A DNA stretch of 64,000 nucleotides from an uncultured bacterium (GTDB taxonomy: Bacteria > Acidobacteriota > Aminicenantia > Aminicenantales > CALLJL01), in assembly GCA_938092135.1 (NCBI GenBank), contig CALLJL010000002.1:226144-290143 (forward strand), written 5' to 3'. A model generated the notes under the pieces. It saw only the letters and a list, made by a program, of their open reading frames with translations, was not told the origin of the DNA and searched no databases. Shown here piece by piece: positions 61,496-64,000 of this stretch (position 1 is its first letter; each line of letters starts with the position of its first letter). The position numbers were made by a program, and so were the translations under genes.

Positions 61496-62854
61496 ATGCA
61501 TAAAATCATGATTCTTTCATCAGACAAGGCCTTTACTCAGCATATTCAATCGGCTCTTGAAGATGCGGCCGATGAAATAATTATCGCCCCGCCTGATAAG
61601 AATATTTATAAACGGATTGTGGAGATTAAACCGAAAATTTTCATCCTTAAAAGAGAAAAAAGAATTTCCACAACTTTAAATTTGATAAAAAAAATAAAAG
61701 AAATTGACTCCCTCTTCGAGATAATTGTTATTGGCCCTGAAAAGAATGAGCTGATAATTGCGGAATTTATTAGAAAAGGCGCTCTTGATTATTTAACCTG
61801 GCCGGTCAGAAAAGAGGATCTTCTTTCTGCCTTAACCAGAATCAACGAAAAAATCGCTCTTCGCCGGGAAACTTTTCAGCTGGAAAGAAACCTGATCAAT
61901 AAATATCTTTTTGCCGGCATGGTCAGCCGCAACCCCAAGATGCTTGAAATTTTTTCCCTGATTGACCGGCTCGCCCGACATCAAATAACTGTTTTAATCA
62001 CCGGTGAAACGGGCACGGGAAAAGAGTTGGTGGCTCACGCCCTCCATGATTTAAGTCCTAGAAGAAATAAGCCCTTAATAATAATTGATTGTGCTTCCCT
62101 GCCTGAAACCCTTTTTGAGTCTGAAGTTTTCGGTTACGAGCGGGGTGCTTTCACCGGAGCTGATCGTTCAAAGCCAGGATTGCTAAAAGAGGCTGATGGT
62201 GGAACTGTTTTTCTCGATGAAATCAGTGAAATACCCTGGAGTGCCCAGGCAAAATTGCTTCGCTTTCTCTCCGAAGGAACCTTTAAACCTCTTGGATCAA
62301 ATAGGTTAATAAAAGTAGATGTTCGAGTGATCTGTGCGACAAACAGGGACCTCAATGCTGAAGTGAAAAAGGGAAAATTCAGAGAGGATTTATTCCATCG
62401 AATCAATGTTGCCGAGATTAATTTGCCTCCCCTGAGGAAAAGAAAAGAAGATATCCCCCTTCTCTGCTCTTATTTTCTTGATATTTATAATCAGAAATTT
62501 AATAAGGCCGTCCGGGGCATCTCCAATCGAGCCAAAACGCTGCTCGCCGAGTATGATTGGCCAGGAAATGTCCGGGAACTCGAGAAGGTGATAGAACGGG
62601 CGATCATGCTGACAACCGAGGACTTTATTGATATTCAACATCTTCCCGAAAATCTTATTCAGGCCACATCCGAAGCCACTTCAATTGATAAGCCCTATCC
62701 TTATGCTCATTTAACCCTGGAAGAAATGGAAAAAAAGCATCTTTTAGAAGTCTTGAGGATAACCAACTTTAACAAACAGCAGGCAGCTAAAATGCTGGGA
62801 TTAACCCGACCCGCCTTATATCGAAAACTGAAAAAATACCGGCTCTTAACCTAG
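61496..62854 (+). CDS. NtrC-family sigma-54 activator with degenerate receiver domain
   Basis: This 452-residue regulator opens sigma-54 promoters. The receiver-like domain (residues 1-115) has KIMILSSDKAFTQHI, and the expected phosphoacceptor position carries lysine (PKIFILKREKR), so phosphorylation is unlikely. The AAA+ domain has Walker A GETGTGKELVA, the sigma-54 contact loop YERGAFTGADRS, Walker B GGTVFLDEISE, and the arginine region GKFREDLFHRIN. A Fis-type HTH ends the protein (NKQQAAKMLGLTRPALYRKL). The ATG at 61496 is preferred over a TTG at 61484. It lies beside two other sigma-54-type promoters. Confidence 0.92.
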   Translation: MHKIMILSSDKAFTQHIQSALEDAADEIIIAPPDKNIYKRIVEIKPKIFILKREKRISTTLNLIKKIKEIDSLFEIIVIGPEKNELIIAEFIRKGALDYLTWPVRKEDLLSALTRINEKIALRRETFQLERNLINKYLFAGMVSRNPKMLEIFSLIDRLARHQITVLITGETGTGKELVAHALHDLSPRRNKPLIIIDCASLPETLFESEVFGYERGAFTGADRSKPGLLKEADGGTVFLDEISEIPWSAQAKLLRFLSEGTFKPLGSNRLIKVDVRVICATNRDLNAEVKKGKFREDLFHRINVAEINLPPLRKRKEDIPLLCSYFLDIYNQKFNKAVRGISNRAKTLLAEYDWPGNVRELEKVIERAIMLTTEDFIDIQHLPENLIQATSEATSIDKPYPYAHLTLEEMEKKHLLEVLRITNFNKQQAAKMLGLTRPALYRKLKKYRLLT

Positions 62855-63113
62855 GAACGCAAAGGGAAGATTATTCTACGTCCAGGGGAATTTTTAAAAA
62901 CAAAAAGAGAAGTCTATGAAACCATCGATTTAAAAGAATTTTTCAAATTAAAATTCAGATCGCTTTTTCATCTGGATTCTTTATGCGTAATGAAAAAGGA
63001 CACTAAATAATGTATTTTTACCGTTTAAAAGATAAAATGTAACGAAACCGGACATATTAATTTTTCCCCTCTTTTATATCTCTTTTATTTTCAATAACTT
63101 ACAAAATTAAAAC

Positions 63114-63129
63114 AGGCATGTTTTTTGCT
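63114..63129 (+). promoter_or_regulatory. Sigma-54 promoter candidate before the secreted-protein gene
   Basis: AGGCATGTTTTTTGCT has GG (63115-63116) and GC (63127-63128) with a 10-base spacer, close to TGGCACG-N4-TTGCW. Transcription would start near 63140, which favours the ATG at 63198 as the gene start. The 62855-63113 spacer contains an open stretch in frame with the activator, but no separate gene. Confidence 0.6.
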
Positions 63130-63197
63130 GCTTGAAAAAATGTAAATTAAAAATGCTAAGAAAATTTGTCAGCAATTGGCCAGAAAGTAAAAAATTA

Positions 63198-63695
63198 ATG
63201 GGATTTAAAAATTTTAACCTATTAGTTTTCTTTTCCATCTTTATTTTCCCTTGGGCTCTGTCCTTAAATCTTTTGGCCGAAACAGAGAAAACAGTTTCTC
63301 TTTCTCTTAAAATAGAGGAATGGATAGTCTTAGAAATAACTTCGGCCGGCTTGCAGGCTACTGATATAGGTCATGATCAGGCTCAGGTGGAAGCAATTAT
63401 TATCCCCGGACAGCCAGTTTTTGTCCGCGCTTTTATTTCCGTTGGTCAAGGAAAAAGGGTAATCTTAAAAGGCACTCTATTTTCAGCCCAAAAATTAGGC
63501 TCTGATTCTAACCCTAAACTGAAATGGCAGGGCGAGGGCGACTTAATAGGCTACGGCTTTATCAATATAAATGAGCCTATAACCTTTGCTATTTGGCAGA
63601 ACAATGGATTTAAAACAGGGGCGATTATTTTTGAAAAGATAGGGGAAGGCTTTTCTTTACCTTTAAAAGGAATTTTTACCCTTCACTCCTTCTAA
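63198..63695 (+). CDS. Secreted beta-rich hypothetical protein
   Basis: This protein of about 165 residues begins at an ATG that gives a clean signal peptide (KNFNLLVFFSIFIFPWAL, cut after NLLA). The frame extends to a TTG at 63132, but the sigma-54 promoter position argues against those 22 codons. The mature part is beta-rich (TVSLSLKIEEWIVLEI, VFVRAFISVGQGKRVILKG, GYGFININEPITFAIWQNNG). It resembles small exported beta-sandwich surface proteins such as DUF4402-like families, but I cannot assign it. Expression from the adjacent sigma-54 promoter is inferred. Confidence 0.7.
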   Translation: MGFKNFNLLVFFSIFIFPWALSLNLLAETEKTVSLSLKIEEWIVLEITSAGLQATDIGHDQAQVEAIIIPGQPVFVRAFISVGQGKRVILKGTLFSAQKLGSDSNPKLKWQGEGDLIGYGFININEPITFAIWQNNGFKTGAIIFEKIGEGFSLPLKGIFTLHSF

Positions 63696-63775
63696 TTTTT
63701 AGGCTTCTTTTAATTAGTCTTGTTTTTATTTATTTTGATTCGAAATTTCAATAAATCTTATTAAATAACAATATT

Positions 63776-63802
63776 TGTCATTCAATCGCCAATAATTGTC
63801 AT
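63776..63802 (+). repeat. Paired TGTCAT motifs upstream of the sigma-54 promoter
   Basis: TGTCAT occurs at 63776-63781 and 63797-63802, 21 bases (two helical turns) apart and about 100-125 bases upstream of the -24 box at 63902. This is the usual position for enhancer sites of NtrC-type activators. The motif is short, so this is weak evidence. Confidence 0.3.
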
Positions 63803-63899
63803 ATTTTCTTTTTTATTCCAAAAAAATGTATCCAGCTTAATCTCATCTTTTTCATTTATCTTCAAAGATATTTAAAGTTCTTGAAAATATATAAATTAT

Positions 63900-63916
63900 T
63901 TGGCATAATTTTTGCT
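63900..63916 (+). promoter_or_regulatory. Sigma-54 promoter, strong match
   Basis: TTGGCATAATTTTTGCT contains TGGCATA-N4-TTGCT, with GG (63902-63903) and GC (63914-63915) exactly 10 bases apart, nearly the consensus. It lies 49 bases before the ATG at 63965, which has CAGGAGG upstream. Confidence 0.7.
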
Positions 63917-63964
63917 AAATTTAATTTTGGCCTTTGTCAATAAAATTAAACAGGAGGTAAACAA

Positions 63965-64000
63965 ATGAAGCATCAAACGCTAGCGGCAATAGCCGGAATC
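63965..64000 (+). CDS. Start of a sigma-54-driven gene, cut by the window edge
   Basis: Twelve codons (MKHQTLAAIAGI) follow an excellent ribosome site CAGGAGGTAAACAA, downstream of the sigma-54 promoter at 63900. The basic start and hydrophobic run could be the beginning of a signal peptide. Nothing more can be said. Confidence 0.7.
   Translation, partial: MKHQTLAAIAGI

Noticed and set aside
1..64000. CRISPR array, prophage or complete insertion sequence
   Set aside because: No regularly spaced long repeats, integrase, transposase or phage structural gene was found; only short dispersed or tandem repeats occur.

Overview
The window is a 64 kb piece of a bacterial chromosome: AT-rich by eye, densely coding, mostly housekeeping. 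The gene mix suggests an uncultured anaerobic lineage near Acidobacteria/Aminicenantes (inference only; no rRNA is present). It combines a bacterial translation core, archaeal-type phosphoglycerate mutase and S-adenosylmethionine synthetase, EtfAB, a DUF5916 protein, and several secreted S9, S41 and class-C-type hydrolases.

Region 1 (1-11.1 kb, minus strand) reads like one long operon downstream of tRNA-Val: thrS-infC-rpmI-rplT-pheS-pheT-(zapB-like)-zapA-rny-ymdB-xseA-xseB-ispA. It covers translation, division, RNA turnover, DNA repair and isoprenoids. infC appears to start at AUU. Region 2 (11.1-17.2 kb, plus) has a YfcE-like phosphoesterase, a small basic ORF, and a tight cluster of a cyclic-2,3-diphosphoglycerate-synthetase-like GTPase, carbamate kinase, a transcarbamylase and a large unknown protein. 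Region 3 (17.2-30.8 kb, minus) holds a SelB-like protein without its GTPase domain, rnr, an unknown gene, coaX, birA, valS, a degenerate receiver protein, dnaE and guaA.

Region 4 (31-36 kb, plus) has apgM, an AMIN/amidase_3 cell-wall amidase whose start is obscured by an A-run, a Tat-type DUF362 protein and a fused NapH/NapG-like polyferredoxin. Region 5 (36.3-42.6 kb, minus) holds etfBA and the yceD-rpmF-plsX-fabG-acpP-fabF lipid operon behind a near-consensus promoter. Region 6 (42.6-52 kb) has a small ORF, polA and secreted hydrolases.

Region 7 (52-61.3 kb) is a decay zone: a frameshifted DUF5916 gene, a truncated YkvI-like gene, and DMT-transporter and neutral-ceramidase pseudogenes fused at what looks like a deletion scar. 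Intact among them are a saccharopine-dehydrogenase-family gene and an archaeal-type SAM synthetase behind a clear SAM-I riboswitch with an unusually elaborate expression platform. Region 8 (61.4-64 kb) is a possible sigma-54 module: an NtrC-type activator without the receiver aspartate and three GG-N10-GC promoters, one before the activator and one before each of two following genes, the first of which encodes a predicted secreted protein.

The best candidates for something new are the riboswitch platform, the sigma-54 module, the GTPase-less SelB and the GTPase/carbamate kinase/transcarbamylase cluster.
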